This document shows, one piece after another, positions 34,705 to 43,889 of a stretch of DNA of 64,000 nt (position 1 is its first letter; each line of letters starts with the position of its first letter). A program made the position numbers and the translations under genes. Under the pieces are notes generated by a model, which was given only the letters and a program-made list of their open reading frames with translations, was not told the origin of the DNA and searched no databases. Origin of the DNA: CAYOHG01 sp964465125 (GTDB taxonomy: Bacteria > Planctomycetota > Phycisphaerae > UBA1845 > Fen-1342); NCBI GenBank assembly GCA_964465125.1, contig CAYXIO010000013.1:17323-81322 (forward strand). Reading direction: 5' to 3'.

Positions 34705-36090
34705 TCACGGCGCGCCCGGTCCGACCGCGAGCAGGTGTTTCTGAGTGCGAAAGTAGATGCGGCCGTCGGAAATCGCCGGCGTCGCCAGGCAGATCTCACC
34801 CAGCGAGTTCAACGCCAGCCTCTCGTACCTCTCGCCGGCGCGCAGCACGTGCACGTCGCCCTGCTCATCGGCGTAATAGACCTTGCCATCGCCGGCCACC
34901 GCCGACGCCGTGAACCCGGTCGAGCCGCTGCCGACGCGCTCGCGCCACACCGTCTCGCCGTGGAGCGCGTCGTAGCAGGTGACGATGCCGTTGTCATTGC
35001 CGACGTAGAGATGCTCGCCGTAAACCAGCGGCGTCTGCATGTATGCACCGCGACCGGTCTTGAGCCAGGCGAGGTGCGGCGTCGCCGGCGGGCTGCCGCC
35101 GGCCTCGAGCACGCCGGTGGCATCCTGTCGAACCGCGAAGATCGGCTTGGGCGGGTCCTGGTCGCGGATCGGCTGATGATTGCTGGTCAGGAAGATCAGG
35201 CCTTTGGCGACGACCGGCGCGGGCACGGGGATGCCTCCTCCGCCGGCCATGCGCCAGATTTCCTTGCCGGTGGCGGCGTCAAACCCGCCCATGTGCTTGC
35301 AGCCGTTGCAGACGATCTGCGTGCCGGCGGGGGTCGTAAGGACCGAAGGCGTGCACCAGCCGGGCACGTCCTCGCGCGGCGTCCGCCAGCGCTCGCGGCC
35401 GTCCTGCAAATCCAGCGCAACCAGGAATCCGCCGTCCTTCACGTCGCACTGGTGAAAGACAGCGCCGTCGTGAATGATCGGCGAGCTGGCAAAGCCCCAT
35501 TGCAGCTCCGGCGCATTCCACGGCCCGACGTCGAGCGGGCCGAGGTCCTTCTTCCAGACCAGCCCGCCCTCGACGGTGTAGCAATACAGCCCCTCGCTGC
35601 CGAAGCTGGCGACCACGAAGCGTCCGTCCGTCGCGGGCGTCGGGTTGGCGTGCGTCGCCTTGGTATGCCGCTTGAATCTCGGCGCGCCCTCGAACGCCGT
35701 CTGCTCCCACAGAATCGCGCCGCTGCGCTTGTCGACGCAAAGAACCTTGAACGCATGAGAAACCACGTCGTCGGCGGAGTCGCCTGCGCCGTAGAGGCCG
35801 ACCTTCAGCTTCAGCTCGCCATCCGACGGGACGGCGGTGGTGACGAAGATGCGATCGCCCCAGATCACCGGCGACGAATGCGCCAAACCGGGAATCGCGG
35901 TCTTCCAGGCAATGTTCTTGCCGGTGGCGGCGTCCCACAAGCTCGGCAGCGGCTGACCGTCGGACACGCCGGAAGCGTTCGGCCCGCGAAAACTGGGCCA
36001 GTTCGAGTCCGCCAGCGCGGCGTGGCGCAGATCGTTGCCGACGGCGACGACGAGGGGCAGCGCGCAAGCAAGCCACCGAGCTGTCTTCAT
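34705..36090 (-). CDS. Exported PQQ-binding-like beta-propeller protein
   Basis: The 461-residue protein has a signal peptide (about 1-28) and then repeated propeller blades carrying the W-x-x-x-x-x-[ST]-P / AxDxxTGxxxW theme (DSNWPSFRGPNASGVSD start; DAATGKEIWRMAGG; YDALHGETVWRERVGSG). It resembles BamB/outer-membrane PQQ-type repeat proteins common in planctomycetes, which may be surface or assembly scaffolds. There is no sign of the residues of quinoprotein dehydrogenases. The start is ATG 36088-36090 with AGGAG upstream. It is divergent from the isomerase gene by 186 bp. Confidence 0.87.
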   Translation of the reverse strand: MKTARWLACALPLVVAVGNDLRHAALADSNWPSFRGPNASGVSDGQPLPSLWDAATGKNIAWKTAIPGLAHSSPVIWGDRIFVTTAVPSDGELKLKVGLYGAGDSADDVVSHAFKVLCVDKRSGAILWEQTAFEGAPRFKRHTKATHANPTPATDGRFVVASFGSEGLYCYTVEGGLVWKKDLGPLDVGPWNAPELQWGFASSPIIHDGAVFHQCDVKDGGFLVALDLQDGRERWRTPREDVPGWCTPSVLTTPAGTQIVCNGCKHMGGFDAATGKEIWRMAGGGGIPVPAPVVAKGLIFLTSNHQPIRDQDPPKPIFAVRQDATGVLEAGGSPPATPHLAWLKTGRGAYMQTPLVYGEHLYVGNDNGIVTCYDALHGETVWRERVGSGSTGFTASAVAGDGKVYYADEQGDVHVLRAGERYERLALNSLGEICLATPAISDGRIYFRTQKHLLAVGPGAP

Positions 36091-36276
36091 TCGCGGGCTC
36101 CTGAGCTCGGAGATTCGTGCAACGGAACGCGGGAGTATACTGGCGCCGGCCCGCCGCAACGCCCGGCAGGCGTGGGCACGCCGTTCGCAACCCCGCCTGC
36201 CCACTGTACCATGACCGCACTCTTCGCGGTCACGAATCCGGCGGCCGCAGCGCCGCCCTCGCTTGGGAGCACAACC

Positions 36277-37284
36277 ATGAAACTCGGGGTGATGGGCGCC
36301 GGCCTGGGCGCCATGGGCTGGGACAAGGCCCTCGACTACTGCAAGCAGGTCGGGCTGGATGCGATCGAGCTGCCCGTCGGTGCGTACCCCGGCAAGCCCT
36401 TCTTCGAGCCCGAGGAAGCGTTGCGCAACGCCGCGACGCAGCAGAAGATCAAGGACGACGTGAAGCGCCGTGGGCTCGAGATCATCGGCCTGGCGGTTCA
36501 CGGCAACCCGGTCAGTCCCGATAGCGCCCTCCGCGAAGACCACCTCAAGCACCACGACATCGCCGTGCGGCTCGCGCCCAAGCTCGGCACCGACGTCGTG
36601 ATCAACTTCAGCGGCTGCCCGGGTGGATCGCCGGCGGACAAGATGCCCAACTGGGTCACCTGCGCCTGGCCGCCGGAATACGGCAAGATCCTCGAATACC
36701 AGTGGAACGAGGTGCTGCTTCCGTTCTGGACGAAGAAGGCCAAGGAGGCCGCCAACGAGGGCGTGAAGATCGCGTTCGAGGCGCACCCCGGCTTCAGCGT
36801 CTACAACCCGGAGACGATTCTCAAGATTCGTCAGTGCGGCGTGCCGCTGAACACCGGCGCGGCGGGTTCGGCGTACGTCCCGTCGAATCTCGGCGCCAAC
36901 CTCGACCCGTCGCACTTCTTCTGGCAGGGGATTGACCCGGTCGAGGCCGCGCGCGTGCTGGGTGACGCCAGCGCCATCTTTCACGTGCACGGCAAGGACA
37001 CCGGCATCGACCCGCACAACACGCGCATCAACGGCACGCTCGACACGAAGAGCTACGGCGACCTGCACAACCGTAGCTGGGTGTTCCGCACCTGCGGCTA
37101 CGGCCACGGCGACGAGTTCTGGAAGCCGTTCGTCAGCATGCTGCGCAGCAAGGGCTACGACGGCGTGATCTCAATCGAGCACGAGGACTCGTACATGAGC
37201 GTGCAGGAGGGCTTCGAGAAAGCGGTCGCGTACCTGCGCGGCGTGATGATCAAGGAGAAATGCGGCGCGGCGTGGTGGTATTGA
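36277..37284 (+). CDS. Sugar phosphate isomerase/epimerase family protein
   Basis: The 335-residue TIM-barrel protein of the xylose-isomerase-like/AP-endonuclease-2 group has KLGVMGAGLGAMGWDKALDY at the start and metal-site-type residues in IAFEAHPGFSVYN, FHVHGKDTG and GVISIEHEDS. Such proteins isomerise or epimerise sugars and polyols; the substrate is not evident. I use ATG 36277 (GGGAG upstream). The open frame continues upstream past the promoter without family similarity. It is divergent from the PQQ-like gene, and the pair may share regulation. Confidence 0.85.
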   Translation: MKLGVMGAGLGAMGWDKALDYCKQVGLDAIELPVGAYPGKPFFEPEEALRNAATQQKIKDDVKRRGLEIIGLAVHGNPVSPDSALREDHLKHHDIAVRLAPKLGTDVVINFSGCPGGSPADKMPNWVTCAWPPEYGKILEYQWNEVLLPFWTKKAKEAANEGVKIAFEAHPGFSVYNPETILKIRQCGVPLNTGAAGSAYVPSNLGANLDPSHFFWQGIDPVEAARVLGDASAIFHVHGKDTGIDPHNTRINGTLDTKSYGDLHNRSWVFRTCGYGHGDEFWKPFVSMLRSKGYDGVISIEHEDSYMSVQEGFEKAVAYLRGVMIKEKCGAAWWY

Positions 37285-37635
37285 CGCCGCCGCGGCCGGG
37301 CTCTCTGCGTGCGCCGTGGGCTGGACCGCGCACACACACACTGACGGAAAGCCGCCACATCCTCCTCTGCGGGCGCGATTGCGCCGCGACGCCGCAGCGC
37401 GTGAGCACAGCCGGCAAGTTGGCGCAGGCGGAGGCGCTGCTTTCAGTCATCAGGCGTTGCTTTACCGGATTTCAGCGGGTTCGACGCGACCGAATTGTTT
37501 TGAGGGCCGTTTGCCAGGGCCTTGACAGCGCTACGCCCCCGACCAATAATTCCGCTTGGCTTAAATCGCCCCGGCGTTGGCGCGTCGCCGGCGTTCTTCG
37601 GGCGAGTCGCCATTGTCGCGAGTGGAGGTTCTGCA
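37285..37635. other. 351-bp gap preceding the 57-codon gene
   Basis: No gene is supported in 37285-37520. 37522-37550 holds the strong promoter listed separately, followed by a leader of about 80 nt. Reading frames here are coincidental. Confidence 0.6.
37522..37550 (+). promoter_or_regulatory. Strong sigma-70-type promoter
   Basis: A perfect TTGACA (37522-37527) and AATAAT (37545-37550, 5/6 to TATAAT) are separated by exactly 17 nt, in an otherwise GC-rich region. It would drive the 57-codon gene at 37636, with a predicted start near 37557. Confidence 0.6.
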
Positions 37636-37809
37636 ATGCGGCGGACAACCGCGAAGATCGTCGGTCTGATTCTCATGGGTTCGGTTCTGTTCGAGAGCGG
37701 CTGCTGGGGCTATGTGTGGGACGCCACGCTCAATGCGACGTTCTCGGCCCTGCTGAGCAGCGTGACGAGCCAGTTCTTCCCGCTGAACGTCAACGTCGTC
37801 AATGCCTAG
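37636..37809 (+). CDS. 57-residue membrane or lipoprotein-like small protein
   Basis: GGAGG (37624-37628) is 7 nt before ATG 37636. The peptide begins MRRTTAKIVGLILMGSVLFE and continues SGCWGYVWDATLNATFSALL, giving a basic start, a hydrophobic core and a Cys at about 24 that resembles a lipobox (position -3 is not ideal). The C-terminal part is hydrophobic with aromatic residues. A near-consensus promoter upstream and a strong intrinsic terminator downstream make a compact transcript of about 350 nt, which suggests high expression. Small Gly/Cys/Trp proteins of this look exist in related genomes, but I know no function. Confidence 0.72.
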   Translation: MRRTTAKIVGLILMGSVLFESGCWGYVWDATLNATFSALLSSVTSQFFPLNVNVVNA

Positions 37810-37869
37810 TTGACCGACGGACGTGCTGGCGGCACGCACCGCCGGCCTCAACGCAACATGCGTGAGACG

Positions 37870-37905
37870 GAGTGGCAGGATTTCCTGCCACTCTTGTTCT
37901 TTTTT
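37870..37905 (+). terminator. Rho-independent terminator after the 57-codon gene
   Basis: GAGTGGCAGG (37870-37879) and CCTGCCACTC (37884-37893) form a perfect 10-bp stem with a 4-nt loop, followed by TTGTTCTTTTTT (37894-37905). It lies 60 nt after the stop codon. Confidence 0.9.
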
Positions 37906-38002
37906 GCAGGCCGCGCGCGGCACGCGAAATCGACGAACCGCAACCGCCAGCGGACCCGCCGCGCTGCCGCCGCCCGGCCTCCATCCGCCCCCGGCCCGAT
38001 CC

Positions 38003-39409
38003 TCACGGCATGCAGACACGCCCGAACTGGGTCAGGAACAAGCCCAGGTCGTCCAAATCCACATCGTCGTCATCATCCAGATCGCCGTCGTTGATGTCCT
38101 GGTCAGCCGCCACGCCGAAGTTCGCAAGCACGATCGACAGGTCCCGCAGGTCAACCGAGCCGTCGAAGTTCACATCCCCGAAGCACTCGCATTCGTCGGG
38201 CGTCTGGTTGCCGTTCGCATCGGCCGAACTGCCCCCGGCGATGTCCTCCGCATCCTGGATTCCGTTGCCGTTGCAGTCCCAAACCCGCTGACCCAGGTAC
38301 AGGTTCGTGCCGAGGAATTGCTCGCAGATGTCGGGCATGTGATCGTTGTACACCTCGATCGCGTACCCCCAGATGCCCAGGTCACCGACCGAATAGTCGA
38401 TCGACCCGCCGTACACCGGGTAGGCGCAGTGGTAGACGCGGTTGGCGCAATACGGCCGCGCGCCCGCATCCAACAGCATCTGTTTCACGCGCAGCCCAAC
38501 GCGCCGATAGGTGCCGTGGTCCTTGCAGCGCTCGTCCTTGTGTCCCCAGGCCCACATGAACCAATTCACGTAGCCGTGATAGTCGATGTGAAGCTGAATA
38601 TTGGGGTGGGCCAGCAGCAGATCGCGAAGCGATGCGGTCTCGGGCTCGGAGAAGGGATAGGGCCCGCCAGAGGGATCCTGTCCGCTCCCGGGTCCGCCCC
38701 AGTTGCGGTTCAGGTCCACGCCGTTGGCGTTGTAGCGCCCGATCAGGTAGCGGTCGACGTTCACGACCGGCACGAGGAACCAGTCGACCTCGTCCACCAG
38801 CGCGGTCAGGTCGGGGTCGACGCCGTACCCGCCCAGCAGTTGATCGGCAACGTAGGCGATGACTGACGCTCCGGCGGCCTCGTTGCCGTGCTGGACGCCG
38901 TGGTAAAGCAGGCCGGGCTTGGGCGACTCTCCGCGGCCGATTCGCAGCCCGTAGATCACACTCCCCTCCACGGTCGTGCCAACCTGGATCACCTGGGCCA
39001 CGTCCGGGTGCGCCGCGGCGAGTTGCTGCATGAACAGCACGTGGGCGGCGTACGACTGAAGTGAATCAAAGAAGCCCCGCTTTCCGCTCCCGGCGAGCTT
39101 CTCGTCGCGCCAGGCCTGAAGATCGGGAATCACCGTGCTGTATTCAACGCCCAGCGCTTCAAGCACATCGAGGCCGAGCGACGTGGCGCGCAGCTCCAGG
39201 TCTTCACCTTCCAGCTCGTCGGACCAGAGTTGCAGGTCATCGCCGAAGAACGAGAGCGAGCCGAGCAGCCCGGTACGTTCCGCGTCGATGTGCAAGACGC
39301 GAATCACCTGGTACTGCGCCAGGTCCGGGCTTTCCGGTTCCGCGGCGTTCGCAACGGACGAGGTCGACAGCAACGCAATCAACAGGTTGAGAGCGAGCGG
39401 ATTAGCCAT
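38003..39409 (-). CDS. Exported M14 zinc carboxypeptidase with dockerin-like tail
   Basis: The 468-residue protein has a signal peptide (1-22). The M14 core zinc site is H174-x-x-E177 (HGVQHGNEAAG) with the third ligand H278 (HIDYHGY), the substrate arginine region is DLNRNW (232-237), and the catalytic glutamate is E352 (YAIEVYND). After about 375 the chain carries calcium-loop EF-hand-like repeats (DCNGNGIQDAED, DANGNQTPDE) and a dockerin-like tail (DVNFDGSVDLRDL...FG). This is the same design as in the S8 protease. The start is ATG 39407-39409 with AGGAG upstream. It probably releases C-terminal amino acids from extracellular proteins or peptidoglycan peptides. Confidence 0.93.
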   Translation of the reverse strand: MANPLALNLLIALLSTSSVANAAEPESPDLAQYQVIRVLHIDAERTGLLGSLSFFGDDLQLWSDELEGEDLELRATSLGLDVLEALGVEYSTVIPDLQAWRDEKLAGSGKRGFFDSLQSYAAHVLFMQQLAAAHPDVAQVIQVGTTVEGSVIYGLRIGRGESPKPGLLYHGVQHGNEAAGASVIAYVADQLLGGYGVDPDLTALVDEVDWFLVPVVNVDRYLIGRYNANGVDLNRNWGGPGSGQDPSGGPYPFSEPETASLRDLLLAHPNIQLHIDYHGYVNWFMWAWGHKDERCKDHGTYRRVGLRVKQMLLDAGARPYCANRVYHCAYPVYGGSIDYSVGDLGIWGYAIEVYNDHMPDICEQFLGTNLYLGQRVWDCNGNGIQDAEDIAGGSSADANGNQTPDECECFGDVNFDGSVDLRDLSIVLANFGVAADQDINDGDLDDDDDVDLDDLGLFLTQFGRVCMP

Positions 39410-39642
39410 GGAATTCTCCTACTCCGCGAGCGCGCTGGAGGGCGGCCGCCGGGTGGTCAGTGTGCCCGATTCACGTTAAATCTTGGTCGCCGCAGCGTCA
39501 ACGCACGGTGCGTTGCCGCCGACGCCTGCCCGCTCTGGAAGTGCGCTGTCCCGCCGGCTTCGGCCGCGTCCTTGCCGGGCTTTCCGCTATACTGATTGGT
39601 CTACAGGCACGATTCCGCTCGTCACTCGAGGGGCACCCACGC

Positions 39643-40872
39643 ATGCATTCTCCCGAGATGAAGCTCGCCACCCGCGCGATCCACGTCGGCCAGGAGCCGG
39701 ACCCCGCCACCGGCGCGACCGTCCCGCCGATCTTCGCCACGAGCACGTACACCCAGGAAGCGCCCGGCAAGCACAAGGGCTACGAATACTCGCGCGGCAC
39801 GAACCCGACGCGCGACGGGTTGCAGCGCTGCCTGGCCGCGATCGAGGGCGGAGAGGCCGCGCTCAGCTTCGCTTCCGGCCTGGCCGCGACCAACGCCATC
39901 TTCTCCGCGCTGCTGCGCCCGGGCGATTCGGTCGCGGCGTATGGCGACATGTATGGCGGTACGTTTCGCCTGCTGGAGCGGATCTTCAGGCCGTGGGGAC
40001 TCGAAATCCGCTACACCGACAGCACCGAGCCCGCCGCGCTGGCCGCCCTGGTCGACAAGTCCACCAAGCTCGTGTGGATCGAGACGCCCACGAACCCGAT
40101 GCTGCGGCTGCTCGACATCGCGGAGGTCGGCAAGGCGGTGAAGGCCGCCGCCGCGAAGTGTGGCACGAGACCCATGGCGAGCAGGGGCGGCTCGCCGATG
40201 GATCACGACTTCGGCCTGCTCTACGTGGTGGACAACACGTTCGCATCGCCCGCGCTTCAGCAGCCGCTGTCGCTCGGCGCGGACCTCGTCGTACACAGCA
40301 CCACCAAGTACCTCGGCGGACACTCGGACGTCGTCGGCGGGGCCGTCATCACGAAACAAGCCGAGCACGTCGCGCCGCTGCGGTTCTTCCACAACGCGGC
40401 CGGCGGCGTCTCCGGACCGTTCGACTGCTTCCTGACGCATCGCGGGATCAAGACGCTGCACGTCCGCATGAAGGCCCACTGCGACAACGCGATGGAGATC
40501 GCGACGTGGGCGGCTCGGCAAAGCGCATTCGAAAAGGTGCTCTACCCGGGACTGCCGGAGCATCCGGGCCACGCCGTCGCTCAGAAGCAGATGACCGGCT
40601 TCGGCGGCATCGTCACGGTCGTCCTGCCCGGCGGGTTCGATGCGGCCAGCCGATTCATGTCCGAGCTGCGCGTCTTCTCGTGCGCGGAGAGCCTCGGCGG
40701 CGTCGAATCGCTCGCCAACCACCCCGCCGTCATGACGCACGCCTCAATCCCCAAGGAGCGCCGCGAGCAGCTCGGCGTCGTAGAGGGGCTGGTGCGGCTT
40801 AGCGTGGGGATCGAAGACGTGGACGACTTGATCCGAGACCTTGAGCAGGCGCTGCGCGGCACGTGCGGCTGA
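39643..40872 (+). CDS. Cys/Met-metabolism PLP enzyme (cystathionine gamma-synthase/lyase-like)
   Basis: The 409-residue protein uses PLP via K222 in VVHSTTKYLGGHSD and has the Y-x-R/YGDMYGGT phosphate-binding region (100-107) plus the VWIETPTNPM block. It belongs to the family that includes MetB, MetC and cystathionine gamma-lyase, so it acts in trans-sulfuration. A roughly 17-residue insert (about 173-189, CGTRPMASRGGSPMDHD) lies between two conserved strands and may be a family-specific loop. It starts at ATG 39643 (GAGGGG upstream). Which of the related reactions it catalyses cannot be settled by eye. Confidence 0.88.
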   Translation: MHSPEMKLATRAIHVGQEPDPATGATVPPIFATSTYTQEAPGKHKGYEYSRGTNPTRDGLQRCLAAIEGGEAALSFASGLAATNAIFSALLRPGDSVAAYGDMYGGTFRLLERIFRPWGLEIRYTDSTEPAALAALVDKSTKLVWIETPTNPMLRLLDIAEVGKAVKAAAAKCGTRPMASRGGSPMDHDFGLLYVVDNTFASPALQQPLSLGADLVVHSTTKYLGGHSDVVGGAVITKQAEHVAPLRFFHNAAGGVSGPFDCFLTHRGIKTLHVRMKAHCDNAMEIATWAARQSAFEKVLYPGLPEHPGHAVAQKQMTGFGGIVTVVLPGGFDAASRFMSELRVFSCAESLGGVESLANHPAVMTHASIPKERREQLGVVEGLVRLSVGIEDVDDLIRDLEQALRGTCG

Positions 40873-40887
40873 AACCCGCGAGGCCGC

Positions 40888-41250
40888 CTACTCGGCCGCC
40901 GGCAGCGGATCGATGAGCATGAGCGTTTCGTCGAGCGCGTCTTCGCTGAGCGGCGCGGCAAGCGTCCAGACGCGATCCTCGGATAGTTGATAGAACCCGC
41001 CCACCGAAAACCAGTCAGCGCTTTCCACCAGCGGAAGCCACTCGCCCGCCATGCCGCGCGCCTGCGGCAACTGAAAGTACGCGATGTAACCCTCGCGCTC
41101 CTGAACGTAGTAGGTGCCGGGCGGCAGCGCGTCCTCGTTGCTCCAGGTGAGCTCCGAGGCTACCAGCCCGTGGCCTGGACAGCCGCCCAGGGCGGCCAGC
41201 ATGCAGCCGAAGCTCATGGCCAACGCAAGTCCGGGCAAGCGTCTGCTCAT
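40888..41250 (-). CDS. Small lipoprotein, unknown function
   Basis: A 120-residue protein with a lipoprotein signal ending LAALGGC (Cys 24) and a mature domain of about 95 residues (GTYYVQEREGYIAYFQL, EDRVWTLAAPLSEDALDE). It looks beta-rich. GGGAGGGGAAG precedes the ATG at 41248-41250. It is convergent with the PLP enzyme and divergent from proS. No family recognised. Confidence 0.75.
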   Translation of the reverse strand: MSRRLPGLALAMSFGCMLAALGGCPGHGLVASELTWSNEDALPPGTYYVQEREGYIAYFQLPQARGMAGEWLPLVESADWFSVGGFYQLSEDRVWTLAAPLSEDALDETLMLIDPLPAAE

Positions 41251-41541
41251 CTTCCCCTCCCCAGGGCGAAACGAACCGTGCCGACGCCCATGCTAGGCGC
41301 GCCATCGCACGTCGGCGCGGGCACGCGACGGCGGCCGCCCGAGGACGACCCGAAACGTCTGCTAATCGGCGGATTGCACAGTTGCGGGGCGATCACGGCG
41401 CCTCGACGCCGCCTCGTCCCAGGCATCGGCCCGATATCGCCGGCCGGCGGATCGCGGTTTGCAACCCGCTGCACCCGCGGACACAATGCCGCGTTCGGCC
41501 CGGCGGAATCGCGACGCGGCCGGCCAACGGAGCGAAACGCC

Positions 41542-43362
41542 ATGCGCTGGAGCGAGTTTCTCATCCCGACCGCGAAGGAAACGCCCAAGGACGCGACCGC
41601 TGCGTCGCACGTGCTGATGCTGCGCTCCGGGCTGATCCGGCAGGTCGCCGCCGGCATCTACGGTTACCTGCCGCTGGGCTATCGAACGCTGCGGAAGGTC
41701 GAGCGCATCGTGCGCGAAGAGATGAACCGGGCCGGCGCGGTCGAGCTGCACATGAGCGTGCTCATGCCGCTCGAGTGGTGGGAGGAGACCGGCCGAGTCG
41801 CCGCCATGGGCGAGACGCTGCTGCGCCTGGCCGGGGTCGCGGGCGACTGGCGCAGCACCACCGTGCTCGGTCCGACGCACGAGGAGCAGGTCACCGAGAT
41901 CGCGCGGGCCTACCTGAACAGCTATCGCCAGCTCCCGATCACGCTCTACCAGATTCAAACGAAATTCCGGGGCGAGGCGCGGCCCAAGAGCGGCGTGCTG
42001 CGAACGCGCGAATTCCTGATGAAGGACGCCTACTCGTTCGACACCGACAAGGCCGGGCTCGATCGCAGCTACCAGAAGATGTACGATGCCTACTGCCGCA
42101 TCTTCAGCCGCTGCGGTCTGCCCTATCTGGCCTGCGACGCTGACAGCGGCGCCATCGGCGGCGACGTGTCGCACGAGTTCATGGTGCTGACCGACGCCGG
42201 CGAGGATCTGGTCGCGGTCAGCGAGAGCGGCGACTACGCCGCCAACCTCGAGCGCGCCACGGCGCATTTCGCACCCCCGGCGCGGCGGGCGGACGGCGAA
42301 CCGATCCGCGAAGTGCATACTCCCGGCGCCGGCCGCGTCGAGGACGTCTGCAAAGTGCTGGGCACAACGCCTGCGCAGATGATCAAGACGCTAATCTACT
42401 CCACCGTCGCAGCTACGCCTGATACGGCCCGCGGCGGAAAACCGGCCGCGCCGCCGGCGCGCGTCGTCGCACTCGTGCGCGGCGATCACGAGATCAACGA
42501 CATCAAGCTGGGCAAGGTCAGCGGGTTGAAGCTTGAGCTCGCCGACCCGCGCACGATCGAGGAGCTGACCGGGGCGGCGGTGGGCTTCGCGGGACCGCAG
42601 GGGCTGGTCGGGCGGCTGCGGGCCGGCGATCAGCTCGTGATCGACCGCGACGTCACGGCGATGGCCCCGGCTGCCAGCGGCGCCAACCGTACGGACTATC
42701 ACGTCACGAACGTGATTCCCGGGCGGGACTTTCCGCTCGAAACCCAGCCCGGCGCCGCGGCGCGCGTCACGGTCGCCGACATCCGCAACGTCGTGGTCGG
42801 CGATCTCGCACCGACCGGCAGCGGCAGCCGGCTGCAACTCCGCAAGGCGATCGAGGTCGGCCACGTCTTCAAGCTCGGCACGAAATACAGCGACGCGATG
42901 AAGGCCACGTTCCTGACCCGCGAGGGCAAGCCGCAGCCTTTCATCATGGGCTGCTACGGCATCGGGCTGAACCGGATCGTCGCGGCGGCGATCGAGGCAA
43001 ACCACGACGAGAACGGCGTCATGTGGCCGGTTTCGATCGCGCCCTTCGACGTCGAGCTGCTGGCGCTCGACCCGCGCGACGAGGCGGTGCTCGCAACAGC
43101 GACGAGACTCTACGACGAGCTTCAGGCAAGCGGTCTGGAAGTCCTGTTTGACGACCGCGACGAGCGCCCGGGCTTCAAGTTCAAGGACGCCGATCTGGTC
43201 GGCATTCCGCTGCGCGTGGTGGTGGGCAAGAAGAGCCTCGCCGAGGGCGTGGTCGAGGTCGCCCGCCGTGATCGGCCCGACAAGCAAGGCCTGCCGCCAG
43301 ACCAGGTGGTCGCGACCGTGGCTCGGATGCACGCCGAGATGAGCGCGGCGCTGAATCGCTAA
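41542..43362 (+). CDS. proS: Prolyl-tRNA synthetase (bacterial type with editing domain)
   Basis: This 606-residue class-II enzyme attaches proline to tRNA-Pro. Motif-2 region FRGEARPKSGVLRTREFLMKD (about 134-154, cited in part) and motif-3-like GCYGIGLNRIVAAAIE (about 472-487) are present. A YbaK-like editing insertion spans roughly 245-400, with the anticodon-binding domain at the end. The start is ATG 41542 after a weak GGAGCG. The Nudix gene follows 19 nt after the stop, so they may be co-transcribed. It is a core housekeeping gene. Confidence 0.97.
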   Translation: MRWSEFLIPTAKETPKDATAASHVLMLRSGLIRQVAAGIYGYLPLGYRTLRKVERIVREEMNRAGAVELHMSVLMPLEWWEETGRVAAMGETLLRLAGVAGDWRSTTVLGPTHEEQVTEIARAYLNSYRQLPITLYQIQTKFRGEARPKSGVLRTREFLMKDAYSFDTDKAGLDRSYQKMYDAYCRIFSRCGLPYLACDADSGAIGGDVSHEFMVLTDAGEDLVAVSESGDYAANLERATAHFAPPARRADGEPIREVHTPGAGRVEDVCKVLGTTPAQMIKTLIYSTVAATPDTARGGKPAAPPARVVALVRGDHEINDIKLGKVSGLKLELADPRTIEELTGAAVGFAGPQGLVGRLRAGDQLVIDRDVTAMAPAASGANRTDYHVTNVIPGRDFPLETQPGAAARVTVADIRNVVVGDLAPTGSGSRLQLRKAIEVGHVFKLGTKYSDAMKATFLTREGKPQPFIMGCYGIGLNRIVAAAIEANHDENGVMWPVSIAPFDVELLALDPRDEAVLATATRLYDELQASGLEVLFDDRDERPGFKFKDADLVGIPLRVVVGKKSLAEGVVEVARRDRPDKQGLPPDQVVATVARMHAEMSAALNR

Positions 43363-43381
43363 GCGGCGTTACACTGCCGGC

Positions 43382-43870
43382 ATGCCCGAGATCGTCAGCA
43401 ATCTCGTGGACGTGCTCGTCTTTCGCCGAGTCCGGCCCGGTCCGGCCGAGGATTCGATCGAACTGCTTCGCCTTCGCCGGCAAGCCGGGGCGCACCTGGG
43501 CGACACCTGGCAAATTCTCCACGGTCACGTTGAGCCCGGCGAGCGTGCGCCGCAGGCGGCCGTGCGCGAGCTGTTCGAAGAAACCGGCCTGAAGCCGGTG
43601 CGGTTCTGGCAACTCGAGTCGGTGAACACGTTCTACGTCGCGAAGACGGACCAGATCCTGATGTGCCCCTGCTTTGTCGCGGAAGTCGCGCCGGACGCGG
43701 CGGTCCGGCTCAACCACGAGCACAGCGAGCATCGCTGGGAGAGCTTCGCGCAATCCCATCAGATGATGATGTGGCCGGGTGAGCGCCGCGCGCTGCGCGA
43801 GCTGGTCGAGGAAATCCTGCGCCCCGGACCGGCGGAGCCGGCGCTGCGGATTGAATGGCCCTCGCACTGA
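43382..43870 (+). CDS. Nudix hydrolase
   Basis: The 162-residue protein contains the complete Nudix box (GX5EX7REUXEEXGU pattern) within GHVEPGERAPQAAVRELFEE, which binds divalent metal and cleaves nucleoside diphosphate-linked substrates. LESVNTFYVAKTDQILMCPCF follows. The substrate is not predictable; dihydroneopterin triphosphate or mutagenic nucleotides are common options. It lies 19 bp behind proS and is convergent with the methyltransferase gene. Confidence 0.9.
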   Translation: MPEIVSNLVDVLVFRRVRPGPAEDSIELLRLRRQAGAHLGDTWQILHGHVEPGERAPQAAVRELFEETGLKPVRFWQLESVNTFYVAKTDQILMCPCFVAEVAPDAAVRLNHEHSEHRWESFAQSHQMMMWPGERRALRELVEEILRPGPAEPALRIEWPSH

Positions 43871-43889
43871 ACCGTGCTGCGCTTCCAGC

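Noticed and set aside
37400..37500. Possible tRNA T-arm (GGGTTCGA) in the gap before the small gene
   Set aside because: No acceptor stem, D-arm or anticodon stem could be built around it.
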